16,757 nt of DNA from Eubacterium sp. CAG:252 (GTDB lineage Bacteria > Bacillota > Clostridia > Lachnospirales > Lachnospiraceae): positions 1-16,757 of the forward strand of contig FR886322.1 in the NCBI GenBank assembly GCA_000436535.1, written 5' to 3'. The stretch's first letter is position 1. Every line of letters begins with the position of its first letter. The notes beneath the pieces were generated by a model, which ran no database searches, was not told where the DNA came from, and worked only from the letters and a program-made list of their open reading frames with translations. Of the stretch, positions 15,170 to 16,757 are shown one piece after another. The translations under genes and the position numbers were made by a program.

Positions 15170-15449
15170 ATCTGTCACCTCCGCCTTATTCTGCTGAATT
15201 ATACTTTTGCATACAATCCAGATTTCATATCTACATATTATATTCGTTATACAGCCTCTCTAATTCTTTCTTATCCGTTACCTTTATAAGTTCTTCAGAA
15301 CGTCCATCTTCCTTCAGCTTAGCTATCAAATTGAGTAGCTTTTCTGCCATCTTTTCCTCACCATCGGCATAACTCTGCTTCTTAACTCCCTCTATATACG
15401 CTTTCTCATCAAATTCTGTCAGTAACATATCTGTCACCTCCGCCTTATT
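14906..15449. repeat. Tandem duplication of the Rpn 3' segment
   Basis: The segment 14906-15190 repeats 15237-15449 at high identity. The offset is 331 bases at the 3' end of the genes and 259 at the other side. The 72-base difference equals six tetrapeptide codons gained or lost. The match stops just upstream of the internal ribosome binding site, at CCGCCTTATT on the plus strand, so exactly the independently translatable part was copied. Confidence 0.85.
15231..15428 (-). CDS. Intragenic RpnS-like ORF inside the Rpn gene
   Basis: 65 aa from ATG 15428, in the frame of the Rpn C-terminus, with GGAGG (15437-15441) eight bases upstream. The spacing and sequence are the same as in the free-standing copy. 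It has a single Gly-led tetrapeptide (GEEK) where the other copy has seven. It can be made regardless of the upstream frameshift. Known Rpn loci translate such a small C-terminal protein separately as inhibitor of the long form; function here is inferred from that pattern. Confidence 0.5.
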   Translation of the reverse strand: MLLTEFDEKAYIEGVKKQSYADGEEKMAEKLLNLIAKLKEDGRSEELIKVTDKKELERLYNEYNM

Positions 15450-16213
15450 TTTACTAAGTATATCTTTGAGTACATTATCGCGTATTGCTTCGTTAATTGC
15501 AAGTTCTACTGCCTCTGCAAATATCTCTTTTTTATTCACTGCCTTCATAGCCTTCCTGTACACCTCAGCCAACTGCACGCTCTTCTCTCTTACAAGTGCA
15601 ATAAACTTTGAATATTCCATCAGCTTCTGGCACTTCTCCATAAGCTCCCTGTTACATCCATAGTTAATATTAAGCATCTGCACAACAACCTCAACACTTG
15701 GCTTTTTTTAGAATTTTTAGCAGAATTCTGATTATCCTCACTGTCTATGGTATCTGCGCTCTCTATATCTGCCACATTTTTCTCTTCAAACAATATTGTA
15801 AATGCTTTCGACAGCCTTAACTCCTGCTCCTCCGGCTCTTCATCTGTCCCATTATAGAACACAACATACCTTGGAAATGGCAGCTTCACCAGCTTCTCAT
15901 TATATATAAGAAGATTATTCTGTTCAATATAGCCCTTATACAGTTCAGCAAAATATATCAGTCCCCTCACTGGCATATTATAATTGATGCTGCTCTGGTG
16001 CTCATAAAGATTCAATTCGCTATTAATAATAAATGATATGTCATTCTTATAACCTATGTATATCGCATCTTCTATTGTGTTAATTGTTATGAGGCTGTCA
16101 TCTGTATGGCTGGTGTCATTCAGTGCATTATAAAGACTCAGCAAATCCTTCTTGTTATTAAAAACCTTCCTGAATAATGTATCCTTGTATTTTCTATTAA
16201 ACTTTAATTCCAT
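15231..16213 (-). pseudogene. Rpn-family PD-(D/E)XK nuclease ('transposase'), split by a frameshift
   Basis: The first frame (16213 to 15620, 197 codons) starts after GGAGAGG and carries the nuclease domain: KFNRKYKDTLFRKVF near the N-terminus, then NDISFIINSELNLYEHQSS (about 56-74), the likely active-site strand. The true C-terminal half continues in the -1 frame from about 15704 to 15231. The switch falls at a run of seven A on the coding strand (15703-15709); eight A would give one protein of about 327 aa, the usual family length. Read as it stands, translation ends about 27 codons after the slip with an unrelated tail. Rpn proteins are DNases linked to recombination and phage defence, not true transposases. 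It may be a pseudogene, a phase-variable gene, or rescued by slippage. Confidence 0.8.
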
Positions 16214-16320
16214 ATCCTCTCCTGTATTCCTATATTTTTATCAGAAGCATTATTTATTAATAATGTTCTTTATCTACAAAAACACATTTTGAATATATTT
16301 GCAATATACTTTATATATAT
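16214..16320. other. Leader region of the Rpn gene
   Basis: No clear sigma-A promoter could be chosen in this AT-rich segment. A 7-base stem with a 4-base loop (CATTATT/AATAATG, 16248-16265) lies about 35 bases before the start codon. Confidence 0.3.
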
Positions 16321-16367
16321 GTTGTAATCCACTTGATTTTTGTTGTAATTGGACTGATTTTTGTAAT
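16321..16367. repeat. 21-bp direct repeat
   Basis: Two 21-base units start at 16321 and 16342 (each GTTGTAAT, a variable middle, then TGATTTTT), and a third partial begins at 16363 (GTAAT). On the minus strand they encode repeated LQQKS/LQKSV-type residues in the frame of the possible coding relic described next. Confidence 0.6.
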
Positions 16368-16413
16368 GGGATAAATTTCATTTTAGATAATTTGTTGTTA
16401 TTATACTCTGTTT

Positions 16414-16757
16414 TTGACTCTATTTTACCTACATCATAATTCAAATCACGCTGGCTTGGATAATTATTGTTTTCCTTTGACTCTATTCAATAATATCTCT
16501 ATTTAGGTCATATCAGACTGGGCTATTATTCTTTTTTCTTTGACTCTTTTCAATAATATCTATATTTAGGTCATATCGGACTGAGCAATTATTTTTTTCT
16601 TTTGACTCTTTTCAATAATATCTATATTGGGGTCATATCTGACGGGACAATTATTCTTTTTCCTTTGACTCTATTTAATAATATCCTTATTTAAGTCACT
16701 TTCTGATTGGCTATTATTGTCTTTCTCTTGACCTTATTTAATAATATGTATATTTAA
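16414..16757. repeat. Degenerate 63-bp tandem array (array 2)
   Basis: Unit starts, each at TTGACT or TTGACC, are 16414, 16477, 16540, 16602, 16665 and 16728, so the spacings are 63, 63, 62, 63 and 63. The array runs off the window. Middle units share most of their bases; the outermost differ most. Each unit contains AATAATAT, TTTAGGTC or similar, TATC, and ATTATT followed by a T-rich run. Plus-strand frames are closed by stops in each unit. It lies upstream of the Rpn gene. Confidence 0.9.

Larger units (their letters stand above)
16274..16757 (-). pseudogene. Possible relic of a coding sequence with 21-residue repeats
   Basis: On the minus strand a frame is open for about 65 codons, from the first array unit (about 16471) to TAG at 16274-16276. 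Further into the array, the translated units share a 21-residue pattern (consensus-like KKNN-x-P-V-R-Y-D-L-N-x-D-I-I-E-K-S-Q). The Leu after Asp is written TTA, CTA and TTG in different units, and Asp GAC and GAT. The array is broken by TAG codons at the same place in two units, a TGA, and a one-base loss in the unit at 16540-16601. This reads like a decayed repetitive protein gene, but with few copies the synonymous changes may be chance. Confidence 0.3.

Noticed and set aside
15700..15714. Programmed ribosomal -1 frameshift in the Rpn gene
   Set aside because: The zero-frame codons AAA AAA AGC do not form the standard A-AAA-AAG slippery heptamer, and no downstream stimulatory stem was evident. 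Kept only as a slippage or phase-variation possibility.
14897..16213. An insertion sequence, from the 'transposase' label often given to this family
   Set aside because: There are no terminal inverted repeats, no target duplication and no DDE or HUH motifs. The family is a PD-(D/E)XK nuclease.
16414..16757. Array 2 as a CRISPR array
   Set aside because: Conservation is spread over the whole unit instead of alternating short repeats and unrelated spacers.

Overview
The window looks like a chromosomal segment of a low-GC Firmicute of class Clostridia, most probably a Lachnospiraceae member close to Lachnospira (Eubacterium) eligens. The evidence is the glgC-glgD-spoVG cluster, the long PRPP synthetase, the DnaD/DnaB-type and DnaI-type replication proteins, AGGAGG-type ribosome binding sites, and an Rpn-family 'transposase' of the kind common in that family. 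The species is inferred from protein style only; no database search was possible.

Layout. 1-869: end of a minus-strand ABC transporter unit with a BcrA-like ATPase. 1291-4241: minus-strand operon glgC-glgD-spoVG, with a good promoter at its head and a hairpin terminator beyond it. This is bacterial glycogen synthesis (ADP-glucose pyrophosphorylase catalytic and non-catalytic subunits) plus the RNA/DNA-binding regulator SpoVG. 4574-6053: murC (peptidoglycan precursor ligase), divergent from glgC with its own near-consensus promoter. 6089-6237: a dense DnaA-box cluster, directly upstream of the promoter of a two-gene replication-initiation operon (DnaD/DnaB-like protein, then a DnaI-like AAA+ helicase loader with a zinc finger). 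8611-9962: a long, divergent PRPP synthetase with its own promoter. It ends in a nested inverted repeat that also faces the convergent ABC exporter genes (FtsX-type permease and MacB/LolD-type ATPase, 10165-13109).

13110-16757 is an AT-rich accessory region. It holds degenerate ~66-bp repeats, a perfect 63-bp tandem array, a compact minus-strand transcription unit (consensus promoter, 25-codon ORF, strong terminator), and an Rpn-family (PD-(D/E)XK) locus, followed by a second, degenerate array that also has a 63-bp period.

The Rpn locus is the most interesting part. The long gene is split by a -1 shift at a run of seven A. Its C-terminal segment carries an internal ribosome binding site and start. 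That segment has also been duplicated as a free-standing ORF whose product differs mainly by having seven rather than one glycine-led tetrapeptides. This matches the published logic of Rpn genes-within-genes toxin-antitoxin systems, in which a small variable C-terminal protein (RpnS) restrains the long nuclease (RpnL). Here the putative antitoxin part has escaped as its own gene. The other main targets for follow-up are the DnaA-box cluster, the small transcription unit at 14029-14387, and the two 63-bp arrays.
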